Made by a program: the position numbers and the translations under genes
Source: Rutpela maculata
Lineage: Eukaryota; Arthropoda; Insecta; Coleoptera; Cerambycidae
Direction of reading: 5' to 3'
Assembly (NCBI GenBank): GCA_936432065.2
Contig: OW386290.2
Location: 134,400,677 to 134,464,676, forward strand
Length of the DNA: 64,000 nt
Notes under the pieces: generated by a model
The model's database searches: none
Seen by the model: only the letters and a program-made list of their open reading frames with translations
What the model was told of the DNA's origin: nothing
Part shown: one piece after another, positions 12,319 to 24,195 of the stretch
Numbering within the stretch: the first letter of the stretch is position 1
How the letters are laid out: every line of letters starts with the position of its first letter

Positions 12319-12771
12319 CAGGGTTGGAAAAAAAACAGTTTTTTTTGTTTAAAACAGGTTTTTTTTTCATTTTTGAAGGTATGTTTAAAACGTGTTTAAA
12401 ACAGGTTTAAAACGTTTAAAACTATATTCAACTAAAATTAAATGATGCCAGGCACACTATGTCTGTTACTACTAGTTGATGTCAGATGGCGCTCTTAAAC
12501 GAATTTTACAGCACTCTGCAAATAAAATGCTCAGTTTAGTGCACGTAACCACTATATCGGAATTATTTATCGGAATGGACCATCATCGGCACTTTTCCTG
12601 CTTTTCCACAAACTCCAAAATAATACATTTATTTAAAACATCGCACTGTGTTTTAAACTGTGTTTTAAACACTTGTTTAAAACATTGCATTTTGTATTAA
12701 ATATGTTTTAAACATTTCTTTAAAACACAGTGCGATGTTTTAAACATTTTGTTTTAGTCATGCCAACCCTG
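12319..12771. mobile_element. hAT MITE family A, copy 3 (nested in element P)
   Basis: The tips CAGGGTTGG / CCAACCCTG are flanked by the 8-bp duplication GCAAGTAC (12311-12318 and 12772-12779). It has the same core as copies 1, 2 and 4, in the same orientation as copy 2 and opposite to copies 1 and 4. Confidence 0.95.
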
Positions 12772-12799
12772 GCAAGTACTCAAACAGAAATCGGAGGTT

Positions 12800-12858
12800 G
12801 AGTGAGTTAAGCATTAAGCGGTGAGTCAAGAGGTCCGCAGTTCGATGCGTGCTCACTC
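12800..12858 (+). ncRNA. tRNA-like sequence with oligo-T, in element P
   Basis: A perfect 7-bp acceptor-type stem (GAGTGAG / CTCACTC) closes 59 nt. A box-B-like CAGTTCGATGCG lies inside a 4-bp stem, and a run of T immediately follows, as in a Pol III terminator. It lacks a proper D arm, so it is a tRNA-derived relic rather than a working tRNA. Confidence 0.3.
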
Positions 12859-13506
12859 TTTTTTTTTTTTTGTTAAAATAATTGCGAAAAAACTTTTAGT
12901 TGTTTTTTGCAAAGTAATAATTGCTTATAAAACCGATGTACGAATATACTTCTTTTCAATTTTAGGTCTGTTTTAGACCATTAAATATTCAATTTATGTT
13001 GTAGATGATATATTATACCTGACCGTTTTTTCTCCAACACGTTTCCCAGGTTCGTATAAGTACTTCAACTTAAAGCTTAAATTCTTAAAATAGTTGACTC
13101 CGGACTTCCCCCCCACCGCTCATCAAATTTGAGATGAGGAAAAATTTTTTTCGGATTTCTCCCTCTCTGCTCTTCAATTTCGAGATCTGGGGAAAACATT
13201 TTTTTTTAACGAACCGCCACTGAATTAATGTAATAATTACGTTGTTCAACAACTACTCGTACTTCTCAGGTGACACTGGTGACAGTTTAATTAAATTAAA
13301 TAAGTTCTTCTTAATAATTATAAATAATTAAAAATACTAGTAACTCGAAAAATTAAGGTTTGGGAACACGTAAAAAAATAGAAAAAAAAGAGAACCTGAA
13401 AGATTTTCATATACTTATTTTAAATAAGGCTAGAAATTCAATTTCACATAATAAAGACTTCATACACATCACCATAAATATTGCTTTTAGCATCCGAAAT
13501 AACGGT

Positions 13507-13588
13507 CACTAAGATAGCTCAGTTGGTAGAAGCGTCAGTACTGTAATACGGACAACGAAGACATGTAGGTTCGACCCTACCCACTGCA
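13507..13588 (+). tRNA. tRNA-like sequence (possible tRNA-Tyr relic), in element P
   Basis: Box A TAGCTCAGTTGG is at 13515-13526. Box B GGTTCGACCC is at 13568-13577, inside a perfect GTAGG/CCTAC T-stem. The spacing is that of a tRNA, and GTA sits where the anticodon would be (13543-13545). The acceptor stem does not pair, so this is probably a pseudogene or SINE head. Confidence 0.35.
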
Positions 13589-14355
13589 ATTGGCAAAGGT
13601 AAGTAAAAATGAATTTAATAACTTAATAAACATTATAATTTGCAGGCAACCCTTGTGAGAAAAAATTGGAGTGATGGTAAAAAATATTAGATATGTTAAT
13701 GTAAATAAAATATACGGATGGCTAACAAACAAATTCATAGGACAAAACTCATTTATGCATTAATTACTTTATTTTTATCAAGTAGACTACTAACTAGTAT
13801 GTAGTTATATATGTTTCTATTACTAAAAACCTGTGGGGGGATTACCAAATATAACCTGAAAAAGACGTCAAATTAACGTCTAGCATAAGACGTCATTCGT
13901 CTGAGACATTAGGAAGTCATTTTCACGTTTCATTTACGTCATCTAACGTCATTTCTCGTCACTCCTGACCATTTTTTCACGTCATTTTCACGTGCCTTTG
14001 CTACCTGGGTATATTCAACTAAAATTAAATGGTGTCAGGCACACTACGTCTGCTAATATTAGTTGATGTTAGATGGCGCTCTTAAACGGATTTTACAGCG
14101 CTTTGCAAATAAAATGCTCAGTTTAGCGCACGTGTCCACTATATCGGAATTATCTATCGGAATGGACCATCAGCGGCACTTTTCTTGCTTTTCCACAAAC
14201 TCCAAAATAATACATTTATTTAAAACATCGCACTGTGTTTAAAACATAGTATTTTGTATTAAATATGTTTTAAACATTTGTTTGAAACACAGTGCGATGT
14301 TTTAAACAATTTGTTTAAAACATTTTGTTTTAAACATGCCAACCCTGTTCCTTGG

Positions 14356-15411
14356 GCACTGTATTGTATGTAAAGTTGTCAATAAATAAATGGTATAAAA
14401 TAGTGGATTTCATACAGTCTTCTTAATATCCTACATTTTTAAGGAACTGTTTTGATCAACTAATATCTTTAATTAAAAAATAATAGCAGGCAAGCAAAGA
14501 TAACTACCAAAATCTCACAAAAAAGCTTCCTGGTGAAGCAATTTTGTGATCGTGCTTACGAATGAAATACACTCGGTATACACGTTAGTGTCCATCGTGC
14601 TCATATACTGAAAGCGACTCGGTGCATTTTTAGGACCGCTGCTCGAGGGTCTGCTCGAAGGGCGGGAGATGCTTTAATAATATATAGAGAGCATGAATGC
14701 ATGGGCATTTTCTCGGAATCGGTCCTTTTTGGTAGCCTGGGCGTACCCCGAAACATTCACAATAAGCTTTTTCTTTTTGTCTCACACGCACTTGAGCCGC
14801 TTCTATACCGGGCGGATTATGGTCGTCGCAGCCAAAACAAAAAAGGAACGGAATTAAAGATCGAAATTCCACCGCCACCGCTAATGTTGGCAGTTATCTA
14901 GGGTTTGAAATCGGGCGTTTAAATTAGGTTTAAATGAAGTGGTAAGGTAACGTGTTTTACGTAGTATCGGACCGATTAATACAGTAATAGTAATAATAAT
15001 ACGTTTATTTTTCACTTCGCATTGTATAGGGATCTGACAGATTTACTCTACATAGGTATAAGGCACAAAAAATGAATTTAATATAAAACATTTTTCTGAT
15101 GAAAATAATATCAGCGGCATTTTAAAACTGTTTAAATTTTTGGCCTGTTTTTTGTTACCTGTTAAATGATTAAATATTTGAATATTTGGAACTGGGTGCA
15201 TTTATTGAAAATTGAAATATTAAATTTCCAAAAGGTAACTACACATTTGTCGTTTTTAATTGTTTTTTTTTCAGATGAAAAAAATTAAACCGAATCCAAA
15301 AAATTTCGCTTACAATTATGAAAATTTCTCCGTCGCCACAGTGGCACGAATCGTGATTTTTTCGTTCAAAATTATCTAGAGCATTTGTTTCGCAACCGAT
15401 TGGGTTACATT
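14356..15411. other. No gene seen; short repeat shared with 22050
   Basis: About 14930-14985 (TTTAAATGAAGTGGTAAGGT and CGGACCGATTAAT) resembles 22063-22117. Otherwise no coding signal. Confidence 0.45.
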
Positions 15412-17249
15412 TTTTTTAAAATACTCGTTATTTAATTTCCAAAAAACGTAAGAGAGCCGATTTTTTAATTATGCTAACCAGAATTATCGAGCTTAGCCAA
15501 AATGGCCATTTTTTATTTAAATCTTAATAAAATCTACAAATAAAAACTTTTTTCTTATCCAATTTACATAAATCTTGTTACTTGGAGGTTTTTGAGGTCG
15601 CTGATTACAAATCTGATATCCAAATTGTCATAAACCAACCTGCAAGATGGCGAAATCAATGGCGGCTATAAAAGGCTAGAAAAGGATGAAAAATTAAATG
15701 TTTTTGTTAAAGTTTATGCCGTGAAGTTTTGAATATTTCTGCACTCAAAGAAAATGATAGGTAAATTCAACCAAAAAGAGCATATGAAATCGCGCCTATC
15801 TAGTTTTTTTTGGTTAGCCAAAATCTCAGTATTGAGACATCAGACCACCCAAACCAAAGATTAGAGATCGTTTATAAGATCCATCCAAATATATCGATGA
15901 ACCCTGAGAGAATTTGAACATTGCAATCATGTTATAAATTTTCTATAAATTCATGAGTATAAGACAATGCATGATTGATTATTGTCAGTGATTTGTATGT
16001 GGCGTCATCTGGGAATAATTTTTGTAATAGACTACGTGGTAAGCAAGCAAATTTTATGGTAATTCTTTTAGAACTTTTAGAAGACGACAATGATATTGGT
16101 TTGTCTACCAAGTACAATAATACAGCGAACTAATACTGGGTTAGAATTACAATTCGATAATAGTTAAAAATAAAATATACTATTATCTAGTTTAATTTGA
16201 TAGAATTCAACAAAATAATAGTCAGACGAAAAAAATAATAGTCTTATTCATCTATTTTTTAAGTTAATGTTTGTTTTGTTGTACGACAACTTTTTATTAA
16301 TTAAAATAACAATCACCTCTTGTTTAAAAATACCATCAATATAATTTAGTTTAACAAAATTAACGATATTGTTAGTTAACCATTTTTTTTTTGTTGAATT
16401 TACCCATACTATTTCTTTGAGTGTGATAAGTACTTTTAAGTTAAAATACACCAAATTTTAAGTTCCAGAAAGAAATTCAAGATGGCGGATCCAATCTGGC
16501 AGCAATAAGATGCTAAAACTACATAACTTAAAAATAAATTAAATGCATTAAACTAAATAGAAGAATTACCTATTAAAAAATTTTAAAAAGAACAAATTTT
16601 TTGAAATTTTCAAATATGTCCAATATGGCTGCCATACATTAATTATGCGATTCAGTCCTCCATTAATTTTGAACATAACATAACCATAATTAATATTTCT
16701 TTTTTTTATCTGCTAATATTATACATATATAAATGTATTTAGGGATGATCACCAATTAAAAAAATTATCAACTCAATTGGAGTATTAATATTATTTAAAC
16801 AACACAAATTAAATAGAGAAAAATATTTAAATAATGACTAAAAATTTTTGCACTAAGTTAGGTTTAAAGTTCATGGTGTAATACTCTTGCCTTAGGGTAA
16901 GTTAGGTATAAGAGTTCTTGGTTTAAGGTTATATTAGGCTTACGTTATGTTAGCGAGTTATTCTTGTTTTCTTGTTTTAAAATTCTTGGTGTTAGGTATT
17001 TATTATATTATTAGCAGATAAAAAAAGAAATATTAATATGACCTACTTAAAGTTATGTTCAAGATTAATGGAGGACGGACTGAATCGCATATTTATGATT
17101 GATAATTAATGTATGGCAGCCTATATTTAAAAATTTCAGAAAATTTGTTCATTTTAAAATGTTTTAATAATTCTTAGGAATAACCTATTTAGTTTAATGC
17201 ATTTCATTTATTTTTTAGGTTGGTTTTATCAACTTATTGCCGCCTAATT

Positions 17250-17530
17250 GGATCCGTCATTTTGAATTTCTTCCTGGAACTTAAAATTTAGTCTATTTTA
17301 ACTTAAAAGTACTTACCAGAAATATTCAAAACTTTTCGGCATAGACTTTAGAACATAAAACAAAAAAAAAAAGAACAAAAATATTTCATTTTTCTTAATT
17401 TTTTAGCATTTTATAACCGCCACTGATTCCGCCATCTTGCAGGTTGGTTTATGACAATTTGAATATCAGATTTGTAATTAACGACCTCAAAAACCACCGA
17501 GTAACAAGATTTATGTAAACTGGATAAAAA
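17250..17530 (+). repeat. Direct repeat flanking family B copy 2 (left)
   Basis: Matches 18213-18500 in the same orientation: TTTCTTCCTGGAACTTAAAA, CCATCTTGCAGGTTGGTT and AACAAGATTTATGTAAACTG. Together with that copy it brackets the family B insert. Confidence 0.75.
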
Positions 17531-18212
17531 AAAACCGCTGCCCAAGGAATCACTACTTCCACATCCGGATTTTCTATCCAAGTCACTCACAACGAAAAAA
17601 TTTTGTATGGGGAAATAATTGTTTATGAAACTTTAATAATATAATACTTGAAATTCTCTACCCCAAAAACCCATAAAACGATACCTCACGTCGGTAGTAG
17701 GGTGGGGGTGGTGATAGGGGGGTGGTAGTGGGGGTGGATGAAGTAAAAAAATATTTTGAGGTTTCTGGTTCTTGTACACTCACTAAATCACAATTTTTTT
17801 CATCACCTTTAATAATGGAGTGGGGGTGGTAATGGGGGTGGCTAATGCCAAAAATTTTTTTGAGACGCTTCTCTTGTATATACTAGACATCAATTTTATG
17901 GACTCTTACCTGGTTGATTTACCCATTTACCTCAATTTACCCCCAACCCTTCGACGGAACAAGATCAAAATATAATCTAGTTCCAGATCTCGTTAAAGTA
18001 CATATGTGTACCATTTTTCAAGTCAATATCTTAAACGGTTCCAGAGTAAACGGGGGCACAAAAAAAAGTTACAGACAGACCGACCGACAGAAAATTTTTT
18101 TCGCTCAAACTTAAAATCTCGACGTTTCATGACATTTTAAGCCTATTTGAACAATAAAAATTTTCAAAATTGTTTCCTGCGTTACTATACTTCCACTGGA
18201 TATGGAAGTAAT
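17531..18212 (+). repeat. Family B repeat, copy 2 (full length)
   Basis: It starts CCGCTGCCCAAGGAATCACT, then ACTTCCACATCC. A GT-rich block (GGTGGTAGTGGGGGTGG) and a GACAGACCGACCGACAG microsatellite follow. It ends in the hairpin ACTTCCACTGG/ATGGAAGT. A 66-codon frame in it recurs, broken, in other copies; no domain is recognised. It sits between two roughly 280-bp direct repeats. Confidence 0.88.
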
Positions 18213-18500
18213 TACGATTCGTCATATTGGATCTGCCATCTTCAATTTCTTCCCGGAACTTAAAATTTAGTGTATTTTAACTTAAAAGTACTTATCAGAA
18301 ATATTAAAAACTTCTCGGCATAAACTTTAACAAAAACATTTAATTTTTCATCATTTTTTAGCATTTTATACTTGTATAGCCGCCATTGATTCCGCCTTCT
18401 TGCAGGTTGGTTCATGACAATCTGGATATCAGGTTCGTAATCAGCGACCTCAAAAACCTCCGAGTTATAAGATTTATGTAAATTGGATAAGAAAAAAGTT
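18213..18500 (+). repeat. Direct repeat flanking family B copy 2 (right)
   Basis: Diverged second copy of 17250-17530 (TTTCTTCCCGGAACTTAAAA, CCTTCTTGCAGGTTGGTT). Confidence 0.75.
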
Positions 18501-18640
18501 TTTATTTGTAACTTTTATTAAAATTTAGATAAAAAATAGCCATTTTGGCTAAGCTCAATAGTTCTGGTTAGCATAATTCAAAAATCGGCTCTCTTACGTT
18601 TTTTTGGAAATTAAATAGGAGTATTTAAAAAAAAATACAG

Positions 18641-19183
18641 TACTCTAACGAATAAAATGATTAGTTTACTGCAAAGTGACCACTGACCATTTGACACATA
18701 TGAGTAAGAGTACAGAGGCTGTTTTTTTAACCCCTGACCCAGTTTGACTTGTATGTTTGTCTGTCTGTGGCTTCATATCTCTTCAACGGGTGATCCGATT
18801 TTGATGATTTTTTTTTTATTTGAAAGAGTATTTTGTCGATAAGGTTTTAAGCCATATTAGATTTTGATGTTTGATCGCCATCTTGAATTCGCCATGTTGA
18901 ACTTCTCTAGAAATTGTCCGACTGAAGTAATATTGAAAATGTGCAGACAATTATGGTAGCCGAACATGATTTAGGCCTCATTTTGATTCGGTCATATGAA
19001 ACTGGTACGATTAGATACATTGATCGGGGGTTTTTAAAAATTTTCAATTTTACTTGTTTATGATGTAAAGTGTTGTTTACACTTTACATCAGAACGGACC
19101 ATTATTGGCACTTTTCATGCTTTTTCAAAAACTCCAAAATAATACATTTGTTTAAAACACAGTGCGATGTTTTAAACTTGTTT
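18641..19183. mobile_element. Decayed family A MITE fragment interrupted by repeat C
   Basis: 18641-18693 matches the MITE core (ACAGTACTCT to GTGACCACT). 19080-19183 matches its other half (GGACCATTATTGGCACTTTT, then the GTTTTAAAC arm). Between them lie repeat C (18725-19057) and a 12-bp palindrome pair. The tips are missing. Confidence 0.6.
18725..19057 (+). repeat. Repeat C, copy 2
   Basis: Same sequence and orientation as 1611-1959. It starts TTTTAACCCCTGACC and ends with the shared TTTTCAATTTTACTTG. It is inserted in a decayed family A MITE. Confidence 0.85.
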
Positions 19184-20132
19184 TATAAATCTGCAAAAAT
19201 ATTGTAATTAACGCAGCCATATTGGATCTTGAAGGCTTAACTTTTGACATCAGATTCGTTATCTTATCAGCTATTTCTAAAACACCTAATTATCAACAGT
19301 AACGCAATTCCGATGGCATATGAATTTTTTATCACAAAATTAAATTATGCCTAGCGACTTCGCCATATTCTCGAATATTCTCTACTAAAAAAAATTGTTT
19401 CCCATTTTTGCTCATCTTATACCAGACTTGGCCTGTTGAAATCAATATGGTACCACGGCCGAGCAATACATCACAATTTGGGAAGATCTCACAGAAATCG
19501 CTTAGGTAAATCTACAAGTAATGGCAACTAATATTTTTAAAAAAAACTTAAACTGGTCGAATTTAGAACCTCGTTTTTGAAATTTTATGAAGTTGGTTAA
19601 AAATCTAATTAAAATATTTTATCTATAATTGGTTGTGCTAAAGACAAGGAGACCTTGAAAAATGAATTTATTTACATAAACCTATCTCACTCCGAAAATT
19701 AATCTGTCAGTCTTCTTCCAATCGCTTAGCCCTTGTATGAAACCTTTTTCGCCCTTGTTATGACTGTTATGAACTTCTCAGAAGGATATAAAGCCTCTAC
19801 TTTGAAACAGATAGGAGATCCTTCACGCAAAAATTACATGTGAAGGTTGTAATAGCTCATACAGGGACAAGTTAAACACAGACTTCAAAGACTTAAAAAC
19901 GTAGTTACAAAACAATTATCACTTAAATTAAATAGAAATGCCTACCAAGCAGTGACATTAATTATTACATGTGTGGGCACAAATGATATAAAGGTACATA
20001 TAGAGGCATGTTAAACACACTTGCTCTGGGAAAATATAAGCTAAAAATATACCAAAATAACCATAACCCATCAAAAAATATAATTCGGGAAATCAAAATT
20101 ATGCGCTGTACATTACAATTTGTAGCACTTAT

Positions 20133-20630
20133 CAGGGTTGGCATGTTTAAAATATAGTGTTTAAAACATGTTTAAAACATCGCACTGTGTTTTAAACAAC
20201 CGTTTAAAACATATTTAATACACAATGCGATGTTTTAAACAACTGTTTAAAACACAGTGCGATGTTTTAAATAAATGTATTATTTTGGAGTTTGTGGAAA
20301 AGCAGGAAAAGTGCCGATGATGGCCCATTTCGATAAATAATTCCGATATAGTGGTCACGTTCACTAAACTGAGAATTTTATTTGTAGAGTGCTATAAAAT
20401 CCGTTTAAGAGCGCCATCTGACGTCAAGTAGTAGTAGTAGCAGACATATTGTGCCTGGCACCATTTAATTTTAGTTGAATATAGTTTTAAACGTTTTAAA
20501 CCTGTTTTAAACATGTTTTAAACATATCATTTAAAACTTACAATAAACCTGTTTTAAACAAAAAACTGTTCAAAACAAAAAAAACTGTTTTTTTTGTTTA
20601 AAATGAAAAAAAACTTTTTTTCCAACCCTG
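20133..20630. mobile_element. hAT MITE family A, copy 4
   Basis: The tips CAGGGTTGG / CCAACCCTG are flanked by the 8-bp duplication GCACTTAT (20125-20132 and 20631-20638). Its core matches copy 1 closely. Confidence 0.95.
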
Positions 20631-20814
20631 GCACTTATTCAAACTTTTACAGAATTTTTAAACTCCTCAAATTAAAAATAAGGATTAGATAGTTAAATTT
20701 ATCAATAAACATTTTTATCACAATAGTTCTTGCATCATTCACTGGTGGGTCGTAGATACTCTTTGGAATATGGTTCTAAATACAGCTAGATAGTGCTACT
20801 AGAACCATATTGTT

Positions 20815-21010
20815 ACATGTTCTACCCCCAGAGACATCTATGGGAATTTCCCCTAAGTTCCATATGTAAACAACAGAGAATTAAGTTAGTTAGTTAGTTT
20901 GGCTATCGTTTCATAGATGGCGCGCGCGGTGTCAAAACCTAGGTATCTGGAAACATTTAGAGACTGGTGGCATTTACTGGAGCATGGTGAAATGTTCCAG
21001 ACAGTAGCGG
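20815..21010 (-). repeat. Dispersed repeat J, copy 2
   Basis: Inverted, diverged copy of 3300-3495, containing CTACCCCCAGAGACATCTAT and the ATGGCGCGCGCGGTGTCAA segment. Confidence 0.65.
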
Positions 21011-22445
21011 CTGGTAAAATTTCAATAATTTTTTCTCGTCTGTGGTGCATGGGACCTGTACGAAATATGGGAAATAACAGCTAGAGAAGCGCTTCTCTAA
21101 CGACCCCTAAAAAATTTTGAAAAAGCAGTTCGCGGAAAATTTTTCAAAATTCGGTTGCTCCCCCTGGTCTGGGGGCTTCTGTTTAAAATTATTTTTTTTT
21201 GTCATATACATTTGACTTTTCATAAAAATACAACAATAGGATTTGCAATTTATGAAAATATTTTCATTACTAACTGAGATACAACGAACTGAAATTTTGT
21301 AATTTACGAGGTAATTTACAATTTAACAACAATAAAACTTTAGATTTTCCACAGCCATCGCTGTGCTCGCTATGGGGGTAAGTGGGAAAGGTGCTCCAAC
21401 GCGGCTCTTTGTAACTCAAGAATGCTTAGAGATATCAAAATGGAGGCTATTATGAAAAATAAACCTCTTAAAATACTGTCCAAAAAAGATCTTTTATACA
21501 ATTATTTTGTAGAACTGACAGTTTTCCTGTAAATGAACTCAAAATGTCACAAAATTTTTAATTTCTGGAAAAATTCGTATAATCAGTGGAATTCGCACTG
21601 AAAATAAATTCAATGATATATAATTTAGGATGCTCGTAAAATTATTTTCAGAATTTTTTTCTTTTTAAGTATGTAATAATACATTACAGGATATTTCCTG
21701 ATGAAAGTTCAAAACGAACACAACCTTTAGAATAACTTTTGCGCATTTGGGAGATCATCTCTCTATTTATCTGAAATGTAATTTTTTTAAATCGTGTACG
21801 CCATGGCAATTAAGCAAAAACTCTTACGGACTAAACAAATCTTAAATGAATGGAAATTTTAAAAAAGTTCACTTGTTGCCAATACGCTTATTTTTTTTTT
21901 GATATTTCCAAGAAACGTATGTAACCCCCTCAAAAAAATGTTTGCTCTCGACTCTGAGGTAGACTCATCTGTAGAAATAAACATCGATGTAAAGTTTCAT
22001 TCATCTCCTAATTTTTTTCTTAATATTGCAAATTTTACGCTATTTTTACTGTGCTAGTTAGTTTCAAATGAAGTGGCAAGATAACGTATGTTACATAGTA
22101 ACAGACCGATGAATTAAAGATTCCCCTGTCGAAATCAAGATTACTTTTGCGAATGTAAACAACCCAATTATTATAATTATTGTTAACATCACAAGCGCTC
22201 GAAAATTAAAAATAAATTTGATGTTTTAACAACTGATAAAAATCTATTTTTAATGAAATAATGCGATTTTAATCATAAGCAAAAGCAAGTACGCTGTACG
22301 TTTTTTTTAGTTGTTGATATGTAATCTGCTCCGCGAATTAATCGAATTTTAAAAACCAGCTAAATTGGAAACTCGGCGAAGTGAAAGCAAAAAATAATAG
22401 AATGAAATTTACTAAAATCGCTAGTGAAATTATTCATATTACTAA
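21011..22445. other. No gene seen
   Basis: AT-rich with many short stops in all frames. It contains the repeat shared with 14930-14985 at about 22063-22117. Confidence 0.5.
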
Positions 22446-23137
22446 TTACTTCCACGTCCAGTGGAAGTATAGTAACGACAAAAAAATTTAAAAAAATTTT
22501 TATTGTCCAAATAGGCTTAAAATGTCATGAAACGTCGAGATTTTAAGTTTGAGCGAAAAAAAAATTTCTGTCTGTCGGTCTGTCTGTAACTTTTTTTTGT
22601 GCCACGTTTACTCTGAAACCGTTTAAGATATTGACTTGAAATTTGGTACACATATATACTTTAACGAGATCTAGAACTAGATTATATTTTCATCTTGTTC
22701 CGTCGAAGGGTTGGGGGGTAAATTGGGGTAAATGGGTAAATTAAGCAGGTAGGAGTCCATGAAATTGGTATTTAGTATATACAAGAGAAGCTGAGGTCTC
22801 AAAAAAATTTTTGGCATTAGCCACCTCTATTACCACCCCCACCTCCTTATTAAAGGAGATGAAAAAAAAATGTGATTTAGTGCATGTACAGGAATCAGAA
22901 ACCTCAAAATATTTTTTTACTTCATCCACCCCCCACTACCACCCCCCTATCACCACCCCCACCCCACTACCGATGTGGGGTATCGTTTTATGGGTTTTTG
23001 GGGTAGAGGATTTCAAATATTATATTATTAAAGTTCCATAAACAATTATTTTCACATACAAAGTTTTTTCGTTGTGAGTGATTCGGATAGAGAATCTGGA
23101 TGTGGAAGTAGTGATTCCTTAGGCAGCGGTTTTTTTC
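22446..23137 (-). repeat. Family B repeat, copy 3 (full length)
   Basis: Inverted relative to copy 2. It starts ATTACTTCCACGTCCAGTGG and ends GGCAGCGGTTTTTT. Confidence 0.88.
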
Positions 23138-24187
23138 TAATAATTCAAACAAAACGGTTACTATTTTACATCTGCCTCTGTAGTTCTCGCAAATATTTAA
23201 TTACTTAGGTTATGTCAAAATTTTGATGACTATCTAAAAAAAAATAGTGTTTTATTTGCAGTATATTATAATTTATCAAGTAGTTATTGAATTGACGATT
23301 TGATATAAAATCTTAATATTTAATATCTCGTTCGAGCTGGAAAAAACCAAAATAATATTTTATTCGATATAGAGATACTTAAACCAATATAATAATAATA
23401 ATAAAATAAAATTTATTCACTTTAAGTACAAATAACAATTAATTATTAAACTGAATAATACAGTGTCCGCCAAAAAGTCTGCACCATATGGGAAACTCTC
23501 GTGTTATTGACTTTTTATTTTGATAAAAGTTAGTGCATGTTCTTAAACGAAAAAGGGGCAGCACAAATGTGTGTTAGTTCTGGCACTTAAGTCGGAAAAT
23601 TATTTTTTTTTAAATTGTCTCAAGTTTTGAAGATATTGAAAAATGTTATTTAAAGAAGTTGCTTATAATGCGAAGTTGTAATCAGATATAAAATTCGGTT
23701 GTTCTATTTTAAAAATAAAAATTGTCCACTTTTTTACGCATAATTCCTGAACTATATTTTTAAATATTTTTCTGTTATTAATAGTTCGCTCTATTTAATA
23801 GTTTCAGCCTAAGCAATGGATTAAAATCCACCTTGAACTTTTAGCAGTAATTTTGACCAAATAAATATTTTGGCAAAAAATGACGAATTTCTTGGTGCAT
23901 AGTTATTCTCTTTTTTTCTAATGTTAACCTTTTCGAAATTTTTTAATACAAATCGCTAAATGAAACTCGCTTTAAGGGTATTAATGGTGTTAATAAGATA
24001 CTGAAAACACTAATTTAAACTAACTAAAATGGTACTATTTCAAAATCAATTTTATACCAAATGCAACATATTCGAAATTAATGATCAAAACTGCCATTAT
24101 AATTAAGAAAGAATCTAATTTTAATGACGTTAAAATTCGTGCACGTTTATTACAATGTAGGAGAAACTATTCGTACTTTCGAAACTA
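23138..24187. other. No gene seen; possible Tc1-type tip at 23461
   Basis: TACAGTGTCCGCCAAAAAGT at about 23459 has the TA plus CAGTG form of a Tc1/mariner end, but no partner end or transposase was found. Confidence 0.35.
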
Positions 24188-24195
24188 GATATAAA

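Larger units (their letters stand above)
11853..14009. mobile_element. Element P: TA-target transposon with dense TGACGT motifs
   Basis: The tips CCCAGGTAGCAAAGGCACG and its complement end the element. Intact copies of the host MITE read AAAACTATATTC at the insertion point. Here the left flank is AAAACTT and the right flank TATATTC, so the target was TA and one duplicate has since mutated. The first 150 bp and last 150 bp are crowded with GACGTCA/TGACGT motifs. The interior holds MITE copy 3, two tRNA-like sequences (12800-12858, 13507-13588) and no transposase frame. Confidence 0.85.
11698..14347. mobile_element. hAT MITE family A, copy 2 (split by a nested element)
   Basis: The tips CAGGGTTGG and CCAACCCTG are flanked by the 8-bp duplication TTCCTTGG (11690-11697 and 14348-14355). 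MITE sequence is 11698-11852 and 14010-14347; the 2,157 bp between is element P, itself carrying another family A copy. The copy landed inside a family B repeat. Confidence 0.93.
15412..18645. mobile_element. Element L: long inverted-repeat (foldback-like) element
   Basis: The outer arms 15412-15760 and 18300-18645 are inverted copies (AACGTAAGAGAGCC, AATGGCCATTTT, CCTGCAAGATGGCGAAATCA and complements). The inner arms 16440-16720 and 16995-17300 are also inverted copies (TGGAGGACGGACTGAATCG, GCAGATAAAAAAAG). The right arm carries an extra roughly 280-bp direct duplication flanking a family B insertion (17531-18212). No transposase frame is seen. Precise ends and target duplication are uncertain. 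Confidence 0.7.
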
